64,000 nt of DNA from Catellatospora tritici (GTDB lineage: Bacteria; Actinomycetota; Actinomycetes; Mycobacteriales; Micromonosporaceae). The DNA is taken from assembly GCF_019083965.1 (NCBI RefSeq), contig NZ_JAHRCY010000001.1, positions 124,001-188,000 on the forward strand, read 5' to 3'. The number at the start of each line of letters is the position of its first letter. Positions within the stretch are counted from its first letter, which is position 1. Position numbers and translations under genes: made by a program. This document shows, piece by piece, positions 33,666 through 41,986 of this stretch. The notes beneath the pieces are model-generated. The model saw nothing but the letters and a program-made list of their open reading frames with translations, did no database searches and had not been told where the DNA came from.

Positions 33666-34472
33666 ATGTCTGCCCTCTCCCGGCTGCGCTGGGCCGCGTT
33701 CGGCCTCGCCCTGCTGGCGTTCCTGCTGCACGTCGCCGACCGGCTGTGGTGGTCGCCCCGCTTCCACGACCTGAGCTTCCCGGTCGACGCTCTGCTCGGC
33801 CTCGTGCTGCCGCTCGGGACGATAGCCGGACTGGTCACCTGGGCCTACTGGCTGCCGGCCCGGCGGTACCGGGCCGCACCGGCGGCCTTCGACGTCGTGG
33901 CGGGCGGATTCACCGCGCCCTCGGCGCCCGCGGTCGTCGGATACCAGGCGATCGTGTGGGGGCTGTTCGCCGGGTATGCCGTCCCGACGCGGTACAGCCC
34001 CGGCGGTGGCAGCCGACTGGGCGCGGACTCCTTCGAGAACGCCCAGGGTGCCGTCGTCGTGCTGCTGTGCCTGACGGGTGCCGCGATGTGGCTCTGGCGC
34101 GGACCCCGGGTCACGCTGACGCCGCAGGGCCTGCACATCCGGACCCTGCGCACGCGCCGTATCCCGTGGACCGAGCTACGGACCGGCGGACCGGGCGTGC
34201 CCACGCCCAATCAGCGCCAGCTGTGGCTGGACCTGTCCCGGCCCGGTGGAGCCGACAGGTGGGTCGCGCTGACCCTGATGCCCCTGTACGTCGACAGCGC
34301 CTTCCTGGCTCGGGCGATCCGCCATTACGCCGAGCACCCCGCGCACCGCGCCGCCATCGGGGACCCCGCCGAACTCGCCCGCCTGACCGCCGAACCGGAC
34401 CCCTCCGATGCCGCCGTTATCGGCGCAGCGCCGCCGCTGGGTGACAGCCGGGGCGTGTCGGCGGGAGCGTGA
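33666..34472 (+). CDS. Membrane protein of a three-gene paralog set, member 3
   Basis: The 268-residue protein is closest to member 1: both begin MS-x-L-x-RLRW, share WWxPR after the first helix, and end with FLARAIRHYAEHPAHRAAIG. The PH-like strand segment reads GLHIRTLRTRRIPWTELRTG. Four hydrophobic stretches precede it. It has its own leaderless promoter copy. Directly downstream are two 36-bp-spaced copies of GCCCCGC(C/T)GAACTGAACC. Confidence 0.72.
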   Translation: MSALSRLRWAAFGLALLAFLLHVADRLWWSPRFHDLSFPVDALLGLVLPLGTIAGLVTWAYWLPARRYRAAPAAFDVVAGGFTAPSAPAVVGYQAIVWGLFAGYAVPTRYSPGGGSRLGADSFENAQGAVVVLLCLTGAAMWLWRGPRVTLTPQGLHIRTLRTRRIPWTELRTGGPGVPTPNQRQLWLDLSRPGGADRWVALTLMPLYVDSAFLARAIRHYAEHPAHRAAIGDPAELARLTAEPDPSDAAVIGAAPPLGDSRGVSAGA

Positions 34473-34474
34473 TC

Positions 34475-34530
34475 GCCCCGCCGAACTGAACCGAGCCCCC
34501 GGGTCGGGCCGCCCCGCTGAACTGAACCGG
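34475..34530. repeat. Short direct repeat after the paralog trio
   Basis: GCCCCGCCGAACTGAACC at 34475 and GCCCCGCTGAACTGAACC at 34511 are 36 bp apart in the convergent gap before the sulfotransferase. No hairpin of note accompanies them. Confidence 0.6.
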
Positions 34531-34538
34531 GCGCGGGG

Positions 34539-35453
34539 TCAGGCCGCCTCGCGGTGCAGCCAGGGCAGCAGGTCGGGTGCGCCGTACGTGGTGGCGAGCT
34601 CGGTGGCGCGGGCCTGGTAGCGGGCCAGTTCGGCGGCGTCGAGCAGGTTCCGCCCGGCGCCGGAGCCGCCCCGGCGGAAGAACGCCGCCCGGCTCTTGAG
34701 CACGCCCTGGGTGTCCGGCACGAACCGGTCGGCACCGGCCCGCATGCGTTCGAACGTGGCCGCCTCGACCAGCGTCGGCCAGACCTCCTCGGGCACCGCG
34801 ATGCCGAGCCGAGCCGCGAGCGCCCGCATCCGGCCGTCGAGGTCGGCGAGCAGGTCGTCGTAGTGCACCAACAGGATGTTGGGCTGCTCGCGGCGGCGCC
34901 AGGCGTCGGCGAGGTGCCACATCACGCCAGGCAGCGAGTCCATCTCCTCGCGCGGGTCGGCCTCGCGGGTGGTCCAGCGCAGCAGGGCCTCATGCTCGGT
35001 CCGGTGGGGCCGGGGCGGCTCGGCCGGGTCGGGTGCGGGTTGGCCGGTGAGTTCGCGCAGGCGTACCCGGTCGAGGTTGTTGCTCTGGTGGTGCAGCGAC
35101 ACCGCCATGTCCAGCGGATGCCGGGCGACCACCACGTACGTGCACTCGTCGTGCAGCGGGATGCCGTCCAGCGGGGTGTGCGTCTTGATGAAACGCCGGT
35201 GCGGCTGCGCCGCGAGCTGGGCGTACACGTCTTCGGCCGGGGTGATCAGCCAGTCCAGCCACGGGGACAGCTCGGCCAGGGGCGCGGGCAGGTCGGGGGT
35301 CCGGAAGACCAGCAGCGCGCAGATCATCTGCATCCAGGTGGTCCCGCTCTTGGAGCGGGTGCTGATCACAATGTCGCCGAGGCGGGGCGGGAAGGCGAGC
35401 CAGCGGGCACTGTCCTCGTCGGACGAGCGGTAGCGCACGGGTTGATCAGGCAT
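34539..35453 (-). CDS. PAPS-dependent sulfotransferase
   Basis: The 304-residue protein has the 5'-phosphosulfate loop TRSKSGTTW (32-40), the catalytic histidine in KTHTPLD (His92), the 3'-phosphate motif VARHPLDMAVSLHHQ (Arg111, Ser119) and a C-terminal R-G-G-x-G region. Such cytosolic enzymes transfer sulfate from PAPS to small hydroxyl acceptors. No biosynthetic cluster is visible, so the acceptor is unknown. A minus-strand TAACCT (35461-35466) lies 7 nt before the ATG, suggesting a leaderless transcript. Confidence 0.9.
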   Translation of the reverse strand: MPDQPVRYRSSDEDSARWLAFPPRLGDIVISTRSKSGTTWMQMICALLVFRTPDLPAPLAELSPWLDWLITPAEDVYAQLAAQPHRRFIKTHTPLDGIPLHDECTYVVVARHPLDMAVSLHHQSNNLDRVRLRELTGQPAPDPAEPPRPHRTEHEALLRWTTREADPREEMDSLPGVMWHLADAWRRREQPNILLVHYDDLLADLDGRMRALAARLGIAVPEEVWPTLVEAATFERMRAGADRFVPDTQGVLKSRAAFFRRGGSGAGRNLLDAAELARYQARATELATTYGAPDLLPWLHREAA

Positions 35454-35460
35454 GACGCCG

Positions 35461-35466
35461 AGGTTA
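35461..35466 (-). promoter_or_regulatory. Candidate -10 of the sulfotransferase (leaderless)
   Basis: TAACCT on the minus strand ends 7 nt before the ATG, and no Shine-Dalgarno is present. The LexA-type site lies about 45 bp upstream of this element. Confidence 0.4.
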
Positions 35467-35501
35467 GTCGATCATTCACGGTTCACTCGAACGAGTAAAG
35501 C

Positions 35502-35530
35502 TTGCCTTGTTCGAACACCTGTTCGATAAT
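35502..35530 (+). promoter_or_regulatory. Promoter overlapping a perfect LexA (SOS) box
   Basis: TCGAACACCTGTTCGA (35511-35526) matches exactly the mycobacterial/actinobacterial LexA consensus TCGAAC-N4-GTTCGA. It lies between and overlaps TTGCCT (35502-35507) and GATAAT (35525-35530), spaced by 17 bp. LexA bound here would block this plus-strand promoter until DNA damage. Expected transcription start is near 35537. Confidence 0.75.
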
Positions 35531-35536
35531 GGATCC

Positions 35537-35707
35537 ATGGCGGGGCGCCGCAGCAGCTGAGTGATGGCAGTCAGCATCTGCTCCGGCGCCCCACCGTTGG
35601 CGACGTGAGGCATCGCCGACGAACTGCATCGATCCAATGCAGACGAAGACCGCCGTCCCCCGGCGCGCCTGGCGCGCACAAGCCCTCGGGGGACGGCGGT
35701 CTTCGTC
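35537..35707 (+). ncRNA. Predicted SOS-controlled structured small RNA
   Basis: No plausible protein is encoded between the SOS-box promoter and the next terminator; frames give peptides of 7 and 15-16 residues only. The expected transcript folds into a run of stems: GGGGCGCCG (35542-35550) with CGGCGCCCC (35584-35592), continued by AGCAG/CTGCT and CTGA/TCAG; GTTGGCGA (35596-35603) with TCGCCGAC (35613-35620, one G-U); CTGCAT (35624-35629) with ATGCAG (35637-35642); then a 21-bp terminator stem. It lacks the GGAAGGAAGCAGC signature of SRP RNA. A leaderless heptapeptide MAGRRSS could alternatively be translated from the 5' end. Confidence 0.5.
35642..35707. terminator. 21-bp bidirectional terminator downstream of ffh
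   Basis: The 21 bases at 35642-35662 (starting GACGAAGACC) pair perfectly with 35687-35707; the loop has a further GCGCGCC/GGCGCGC pairing. It stands 6 nt past the ffh stop on one side and ends the SOS-box transcript on the other. Confidence 0.88.
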
Positions 35708-35712
35708 ACGTA

Positions 35713-37266
35713 CTACTTGTCGTTGTCGCCCTTCATCAGCTTGCCGAAGTCGAGCTTCGGGGCCTTGAAGGCGCCGCCACTCTGGCCGCCGAGCTGCTGC
35801 TCCAGCGCGGCCGGGTCCATGCCCGGGGGCAGCTGCGGCATGCCGGCCATGCCGCCGGGCAGGCCTGCGAAGCCGCCCCGGCCGCCACCGCCGCCACCCT
35901 TGGTGCCCTTGCGCTTGTTCTTCGGCGACTTGGTCGCCTTGCGGCGGGCACCGGGCAGGCCCATCATGCCGCCCATCTGCTTCATCATCTTCTGCGCCTG
36001 CTCGAAGCGGTTGAGCAGCTGGTTGACGTCCATCACGGTGACGCCGGAACCGCGGGCGATACGGGCCCGGCGCGAGCCGTTGATGATCTTCGGGGTGGTC
36101 CGCTCGGCCGGGGTCATCGAGCGGATGATCGCGGTGACCCGGTCGAAGTGGCTGTCGTCGAGCTCGGCGAGCTGGTCCTTCATCTGCCCCATGCCGGGCA
36201 TCATGCCGAGCAGGTTGGCGATCGGGCCCATCCGGCGCACGGCGACAAGCTGGTCGAGGAAGTCCTCCAGCGTGAACTGCTCGCCACCGAGCAGCTTCGA
36301 CGCCATCTTCTCCTTCTGATCGGCGTCGAACGCCTGCTCGGCCTGCTCGATCAGAGTGAGCACGTCGCCCATGCCGAGGATGCGGCTGGCCATCCGGTCG
36401 GGGTGGAAGACGTCGAAGTCCTCCAGCTTCTCGCCGGTGGACGCGAACAGGATCGGCTGACCGGTGACCTCACGCACCGACAGCGCCGCACCACCGCGGG
36501 CGTCGCCGTCGAGCTTCGACAGGACCACACCGGTGATGCCCACGCCGTCGCGGAACGCCTCGGCGGTGGCGACCGCGTCCTGGCCGACCATGGCATCGAT
36601 GACGAAGATGACCTCGTCGGGGTTGACCGCGTCACGGATCGCGGCGGCCTGGTTCATCATCTCGGTGTCGATACCGAGGCGACCGGCCGTGTCGACGATC
36701 ACGATGTCGCGCATGGCCCGCTTGGCGTGCTCGATCGACTCCTTGGCGACCCGTACGGGGTCGCCGACGCCGTTGCCGGGCTCCGGCGCGTACACCTCGA
36801 CGCCCGCGCGCTGGCCCAGCACCTGGAGCTGGTTGACCGCGTTCGGGCGCTGCAGGTCACACGCGACCAGCAGGGGCTGGTTGCCCTGGGCCTTCAGCCA
36901 GCGGGCCAGCTTGCCCGCGAGCGTGGTCTTACCGGAACCCTGCAGACCGGCCAGCATGATCACGGTCGGCGGCTGCTTGGCGAACTGCAGTCGGCGCGCC
37001 TGCCCGCCGAGGATCGCGATCAGTTCCTCGTGGACGATCTTGATGATCTGCTGGGCCGGGTTGAGCGCCTGCGACACCTGCGCGCCGCGCGCCCGCTCCT
37101 TGAGCTTGAAGATGAAGGCCTTGACCACCGGCAGCGCGACGTCGGCCTCCAGCAGCGCCAGTCGGATCTCGCGCGCGGTGGCGTCGATGTCGGCGTCGGT
37201 GAGCCGGCCCTTGCCCCGCAGCTTCGTGAAGATGCCGGAGAGCCGGTCGCTCAGGGTGTCAAACAC
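35713..37266 (-). CDS. ffh: Signal recognition particle protein Ffh
   Basis: Ffh binds SRP RNA and signal sequences at the ribosome. The 517-residue product has the N domain, the GTPase G domain with GLQGSGKTT (about 107-115), DTAGR and TGVVLSKLDGDARGG, and a methionine-rich M domain (about 325-430) with GSRRARIARGSG binding the RNA. The C-terminus has a Gly-rich and Lys-rich tail. The GTG at 37266 is preferred over TTG at 37281 because FDTLSDRL is the conserved start. It partners with FtsY at 42.8 kb. Confidence 0.97.
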   Translation of the reverse strand: MFDTLSDRLSGIFTKLRGKGRLTDADIDATAREIRLALLEADVALPVVKAFIFKLKERARGAQVSQALNPAQQIIKIVHEELIAILGGQARRLQFAKQPPTVIMLAGLQGSGKTTLAGKLARWLKAQGNQPLLVACDLQRPNAVNQLQVLGQRAGVEVYAPEPGNGVGDPVRVAKESIEHAKRAMRDIVIVDTAGRLGIDTEMMNQAAAIRDAVNPDEVIFVIDAMVGQDAVATAEAFRDGVGITGVVLSKLDGDARGGAALSVREVTGQPILFASTGEKLEDFDVFHPDRMASRILGMGDVLTLIEQAEQAFDADQKEKMASKLLGGEQFTLEDFLDQLVAVRRMGPIANLLGMMPGMGQMKDQLAELDDSHFDRVTAIIRSMTPAERTTPKIINGSRRARIARGSGVTVMDVNQLLNRFEQAQKMMKQMGGMMGLPGARRKATKSPKNKRKGTKGGGGGGRGGFAGLPGGMAGMPQLPPGMDPAALEQQLGGQSGGAFKAPKLDFGKLMKGDNDK

Positions 37267-37379
37267 AGCGCAACATCCCAAATCGTCGAGTTCTACTGGG
37301 TACAGGCCGAAGCAGCCTTGGTAAGGGTAGCCCGTGCCCGCCTACCCCACCGCGCCCGCGCGCCCTCACCGCCTCGGGC

Positions 37380-37449
37380 TTCGTGCAGTTTCGGGGAAAG
37401 TGCAGGAAAGGCGGCCGTGATTCGTGCAGTTTCCCCGAAACTGCACGAA
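37380..37449 (+). repeat. Palindromic intergenic element, copy 2
   Basis: Arms TTCGTGCAGTTTCGGGGAAA (37380-37399) and its exact complement (37430-37449) are 20 bp with a 30-nt spacer. The core 16 bp and spacer length equal those of the element at 20244-20305, which is in the opposite orientation. Confidence 0.87.
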
Positions 37450-37496
37450 TCACGGGGCGGACGGCAGGGCGGATGCGCGCGGTGTCGCGCCGACAG

Positions 37497-37587
37497 GTGC
37501 AGAGCAAGGCCGTGGGTGCAGAGCAAGGCCGTGGGTGCAGAGCAAGGCCGTGGGTGCAGAGCAAGGCCGTGGGTGCAGAGCAAACGG
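37497..37587. repeat. 19-bp tandem array, 4.7 copies
   Basis: GTGCAGAGCAAGGCCGTGG starts at 37497, 37516, 37535, 37554 and 37573 with no mismatch between the complete units. A 19-bp period is not a codon multiple, so the array is non-coding. Its GTGCAG start echoes the arms of the neighbouring palindrome. Confidence 0.92.
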
Positions 37588-37603
37588 CGGCGGGTGAGGT
37601 GGG

Positions 37604-39892
37604 TCAGACGGCTGCCAGCACCGCGGCCTCCACCTCGGCCCGGTCGAAGTCGCCGACCAGGTAGAACGCGTCGACGACGTCGGCGCCCAGGGTCGACACC
37701 CGGGCCGTGCGCACGTCCACGCCCAGCTCGGCCAGAGCCGAGGTGACCCGGTAGAGCAGGCCCGGCGCGTCGGTGGCCCGCAGTTCCAGTACCTGGGCGT
37801 CGGTCGCCTCCGCCCAGATCACCCGGGGCGCGGTGGTCGAGCCGCGCCCGTTGCCGCCCGCGGCGGCCAGCCGTCGGGGCGCGGCGAGCTGGTCGAGGCC
37901 GACCCGGCGCAGGTCGGCGGCGAGCAGTTCCCGGTCGGGCGCCGCGCCGTAGCGGGTGTTCACCGCGCACTCGATGATCGCCCGCTGCCCCATCGTCGAG
38001 GAGTTGACCGCGACAATCTCCAGTCGGTGCGTGGCCAGGCAGCCCGCCACGGCCGCGAGCAGGCCGCGCCGGTCCTGGGCGGCCAGCGCCACCCAGTCGT
38101 CGGCGACCTGCACCACCGGCAGCGGCCCGGCGATCAAGGCCGGATCAGGCGCGGCGGGCGTGGGCGACTCGGCCCCGCCCAGCGCCGCCCGCACCCGACT
38201 CACCAGGTCGTCGATGAGCTTGGACTTCCAGGCCGACCAGGCGGCCGGGCCGGTGGCGGCGGCGTCGGAGCGGGCCAGCATGTGCAGCAGCTCCAGCGTG
38301 GTCACGTCACCGACGGCCTTCACCACCTGGGCGATCGTCGCCGGGTCGTCCAGGTCGCGGCGGGTGGCCACGTCGGGCAGCAGCAGGTGGTAGCGGACCA
38401 GGTTCGAGATCGTGGTGACGTCGGCGGTGGGCAGGCCCATCGCGGTGCCGATCTCCAGCGCCAGGTCGGCGCCGATCTCGCTGTGGTCGCCGGGCAGGCC
38501 CTTGCCGACGTCGTGCAGCAGCGCGCCGAGCACCAGCAGGTCCGGCCGAGACACCTCGCGCGACCAGGTCGCGGCGTTGGCGGCGGCCTGCACCAGGTGC
38601 CGGTCGAGGGTGTAGCGGTGCACCGGGTGGTGCTGCGGGGTGCCGCGCAGGCGGGTCCACTGCGGCAGCCACTGGGAGGTCAACCCGAACCGGTCACACG
38701 CCTCCCAGGCGGGCACCAGACCGGTGCCCGCGCCGAGCAGCGTCAGGAACGCCGTACGCGCCGTGGCCGGCCACGGGGTTGGCAGTGGCGGGCAGAACCG
38801 GGCCAGCCACTCCAGCGTGGCCCGCGCGATCGGCATGTGGTGCTGGGCCGCGGCGGCGGCCACCCGCAGCGACAGCGACGGATCGGGATGCGGCCCGACG
38901 GCGGCGCGGGCCAGCACGATCTCGCCGTTGACGGCGACGACGTCGCGGGCGACGGGACGGCGGACCGCGGCCGCCTCGGCGGCGCGCGGGTCGACCCCCC
39001 GGCCGGTCGGCCCATGCCAGCGCTGCACCGAACGCCACGCGTCGGTCAGCGACCAGGAGACGGTACGCGCGTCAAGCCCGATCCGGCGCAGCAGCGCGTC
39101 CCCGTCGGCCAAGCCGAGCAGCTCGGCCACCTGCAGCCGCTCCTGCGCCCGCAGCCGGTCGTTGCGCCGCCCGACGCTCACGTGCAGCGCGTCGCGTACG
39201 TCCAGCAGCCGGGTGGCGGCCGCCCGCACCTGCGGTGGCAGCGCGTCGGCGACCCCGGCGACGCCGATGCCGCGCAGCACGCCCACGTCGCGCAGCCCGC
39301 CCGCGGCCTCCTTGAGGTCGCCCTCCAGCAGATACGCCAGTTCGCCGTGGGCGGCGTGGCGCTCCTCGCACAGCTCCCGCAGGCGCAGCAGCTGGCGGCG
39401 GGCGGTGCGCCGCCACTGGTCGACGGCGGCGCGGGAGAGCTGGGCGGTCAGGGCCGGGTCACCGGCCACGTGCCGCGCGTCGAGCAGGCCGAGCGCGACC
39501 TTGACGTCGTCGTGCGCGGCGTCCAGTGACTCGGCGACGGTACGGGTGGAGTGGTCCAGCCCCATCCGGGCGTCCCAGATCGGGTACCACAGCGAGGCGG
39601 CCAGTTCGTCGATGCCGGGCACGCCGCTGTGCAGCAGGATCAGGTCGAGGTCGCCGTGCGGCGTGCACTCGCGGCGACCCAGACCCCCGACCGCCACCAG
39701 GGCCAGCCCCGTGGACCGCTCGGTGAAGGCGGGCGGCACCAGGCGGCGCAGCCAGTCGTCCAGCGCGTCGGCCCGAGCGGCTCGGGCGTCGGCGCCGATG
39801 GCGGACGGATCGCGCTGCGCGAGCCGGGTATAGGCAGGCCCGGGGCCCACCGCCCCGTCCGTGCTGGAAGGTGCGGTGTTCCCCGGGCCCAT
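37604..39892 (-). CDS. glnD: [Protein-PII] nucleotidyltransferase GlnD
   Basis: GlnD modifies the T-loop tyrosine of PII in response to glutamine; in actinobacteria it adenylylates rather than uridylylates. The 762-residue product has the nucleotidyltransferase motif GGLGRRE (69-75) with DLDL (81-84), an HD phosphohydrolase domain (LGALLHDVGKG), and two C-terminal ACT domains in the last 150 residues. The ATG at 39892 has AGAGGG upstream; the TTG at 39925 would abut the glnB stop. Third gene of amt-glnB-glnD. Confidence 0.96.
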   Translation of the reverse strand: MGPGNTAPSSTDGAVGPGPAYTRLAQRDPSAIGADARAARADALDDWLRRLVPPAFTERSTGLALVAVGGLGRRECTPHGDLDLILLHSGVPGIDELAASLWYPIWDARMGLDHSTRTVAESLDAAHDDVKVALGLLDARHVAGDPALTAQLSRAAVDQWRRTARRQLLRLRELCEERHAAHGELAYLLEGDLKEAAGGLRDVGVLRGIGVAGVADALPPQVRAAATRLLDVRDALHVSVGRRNDRLRAQERLQVAELLGLADGDALLRRIGLDARTVSWSLTDAWRSVQRWHGPTGRGVDPRAAEAAAVRRPVARDVVAVNGEIVLARAAVGPHPDPSLSLRVAAAAAQHHMPIARATLEWLARFCPPLPTPWPATARTAFLTLLGAGTGLVPAWEACDRFGLTSQWLPQWTRLRGTPQHHPVHRYTLDRHLVQAAANAATWSREVSRPDLLVLGALLHDVGKGLPGDHSEIGADLALEIGTAMGLPTADVTTISNLVRYHLLLPDVATRRDLDDPATIAQVVKAVGDVTTLELLHMLARSDAAATGPAAWSAWKSKLIDDLVSRVRAALGGAESPTPAAPDPALIAGPLPVVQVADDWVALAAQDRRGLLAAVAGCLATHRLEIVAVNSSTMGQRAIIECAVNTRYGAAPDRELLAADLRRVGLDQLAAPRRLAAAGGNGRGSTTAPRVIWAEATDAQVLELRATDAPGLLYRVTSALAELGVDVRTARVSTLGADVVDAFYLVGDFDRAEVEAAVLAAV

Positions 39893-39927
39893 GGTCCCTC
39901 TTTCAGGTTGTTGCTTCAGCGACAAGC

Positions 39928-40290
<363 letters not shown>

Positions 40291-41733
40291 TTAACCGGAC
40301 ACCTTCTCGGTGACCGGAGCCGACTCCTCGACCTCGGCCACGGGGGCCTTCGGCGTGGTGATACCCGCGAGGGCGAAGGCGCCGCTGCCGCCGCCGCTGG
40401 CCGGAGAGAGGTCGTACGCGCTCTCGGCGTGCTCGCTGATGTCGATGCCACCGACCTCGGCGTCCTTCGAGACCCGCAGGCCGGCGGTCTTGCTGACCAC
40501 CCACGCGATGATCGCGGCGACGGTGAACGAGTAGACCGAGACCACGCCACTGGCCGCCGCCTGCCGACCCAACTGGGTCAGGCCGCCGCCGTAGAAGAGG
40601 CCGTTGCTCGCGCCCAGGATGTTCGGATCGGTGATCCAGGAGTTGACCGCGGCGTTGGCGAAGAGGCCGATCGCCAGCGACCCGATCCAGCCACCGACGA
40701 AGTGCACGCCGACCACGTCGAGCGAGTCGTCGTAGCCGAACTTGTACTTCAGGCTCACCGCCAGGGCGCAGACCGCACCGGCGACCAGACCCAGGATGAT
40801 CGCGGCCCAGGGCGAGATGAAGCCACAGGCCGGAGTGATCGCGACCAGACCGGCCACGGCGCCCGACGAGGCACCGACCAGGGTCGGCTTGCCGTCGCGG
40901 ATCCACTCGACCAGCAGCCAGCCCAGCAGCGCGGCGGCCGTGGCGACCTGGGTGTTGACGAACGCCACCGCGGCGGTGCCATCGGCGGTCAGCTCGGAAC
41001 CGGCGTTGAAGCCGAACCAGCCGAACCACAGCAGACCGGCGCCCAGGGCGACGAACGGCACGTTGTGCGGCTTGAAGGTGTCCTTCGGCCAGCCGACGCG
41101 CTTGCCGACGACGAGCGCTGCGGCCAGGGCCGCGGCACCGGCGTTGATGTGCACCGCGGTACCACCGGCGAAGTCCAGCGCGTGCCACTTGGCACCGATG
41201 AAGCCGCCGCCCCACACCCAGTGCGCCACCGGCACGTACACCAGCGTGAACCAGCCCGCCGCGAACAGCAGCCAGCCGAAGAACTTGGTGCGGTCGGACA
41301 GCGAACCGCTGATCAGGGCGACCGTGATGATGGCGAACATCATCTGGAACACCAGGAACACGTAGGTCGGGATCCCGGTGGACGCGCCGCCGGCGAACCA
41401 GAACTCCGAGAACGTGGTGCCCGTGGTCCCCTTGGCGAAGCCCAGGTACTGGGTGAAGCTGCCGATGAAGTCGTTGACGCCCCAGCCGCCGTCGACGCCC
41501 TTGTTCTCATTGGAGCCGAAGCTCAGCGAGAAACCGTACAGCAGCCACAGGACTGAGATGAGCCCGATGCACGAGAAGCTCATCATCATCATGTTGAGCA
41601 CGCTCTTGGACCGGTTCAGGCCACCGTAGAAGAAGGCCAGGCCGGGAGTCATGAGCAGGACTAGCGCGGAGGAGACCAGCAACCAGGTGGTGTTGCCGGT
41701 GTCGACCGTAAGTACTTCCTCAGCGAGCAGCAC
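40291..41733 (-). CDS. amt: Ammonium transporter
   Basis: The 480-residue membrane protein has eleven expected helices, the Amt signatures FYGGLNRSKSVLNMMMMSF, FAGGTAVHINAGAAALAAA with the first pore histidine, and VVGVHFVGGWIGSL with the second. The C-terminal cytoplasmic tail is extended and Glu/Pro-rich. It is first in the amt-glnB-glnD operon, regulated by nitrogen; a GlnR-type box lies 179 bp upstream. Confidence 0.97.
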   Translation of the reverse strand: MLLAEEVLTVDTGNTTWLLVSSALVLLMTPGLAFFYGGLNRSKSVLNMMMMSFSCIGLISVLWLLYGFSLSFGSNENKGVDGGWGVNDFIGSFTQYLGFAKGTTGTTFSEFWFAGGASTGIPTYVFLVFQMMFAIITVALISGSLSDRTKFFGWLLFAAGWFTLVYVPVAHWVWGGGFIGAKWHALDFAGGTAVHINAGAAALAAALVVGKRVGWPKDTFKPHNVPFVALGAGLLWFGWFGFNAGSELTADGTAAVAFVNTQVATAAALLGWLLVEWIRDGKPTLVGASSGAVAGLVAITPACGFISPWAAIILGLVAGAVCALAVSLKYKFGYDDSLDVVGVHFVGGWIGSLAIGLFANAAVNSWITDPNILGASNGLFYGGGLTQLGRQAAASGVVSVYSFTVAAIIAWVVSKTAGLRVSKDAEVGGIDISEHAESAYDLSPASGGGSGAFALAGITTPKAPVAEVEESAPVTEKVSG

Positions 41734-41911
41734 GCTGCCCTCCTTTGGGTGAGATCCTCCCTCCCAGCCCTCGAAGGCGTCCCGTACGGCTCACCGCCGC
41801 TGAAACCGGCGAACCTTTCGGCCCGTCGCCTCCGCCCTCCGGCATCAGTGCCGTTGGTGCTGGTTGGGGGGCAGCATCGCCGTCCCCTGTTTCACGCAAC
41901 GACGCTGGTCG

Positions 41912-41948
41912 GTTTCCAGCGCGTCACGATCTGTTTCGTACGTGTGAA
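41912..41948 (-). promoter_or_regulatory. GlnR-type nitrogen box upstream of amt
   Basis: On the minus strand the site reads TTCAC-n6-GAAAC-n5-GTGAC-n6-GAAAC. The second half is a perfect match to the actinobacterial GlnR half-site GTnAC-n6-GAAAC; the first deviates at one base, and the internal gap is 5 rather than 6. GlnR activates amt-glnB-glnD under nitrogen limitation in Streptomyces. Confidence 0.7.
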
Positions 41949-41963
41949 GAAATGTTCACACGT
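41940..41963. promoter_or_regulatory. Perfect inverted repeat overlapping the nitrogen box
   Basis: ACGTGTGAA (41940-41948) is mirrored by TTCACACGT (41955-41963) around GAAATG. It overlaps the outer GlnR half-site and lies 24 bp from the end of the phosphotransferase gene, so a second regulator could act on amt. Confidence 0.5.
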
Positions 41964-41986
41964 GAGAGAACGATTCATCAGGTGAA

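Larger units (their letters stand above)
37267..37603. other. Repeat-rich gap between glnD and ffh
   Basis: This 337-bp gap contains no gene. It holds the palindromic element at 37380-37449, a 19-bp tandem array at 37497-37587 and the ffh leader. The minus-strand open frames across it only exist because of the repeats. Confidence 0.7.

Noticed and set aside
35537..35707. SRP (4.5S) RNA gene beside ffh
   Set aside because: The conserved GGAAGGAAGCAGC apical motif is absent and the stem pattern differs.
37497..37587. CRISPR array
   Set aside because: Units are contiguous 19-bp copies with no spacers, and no cas genes are near.
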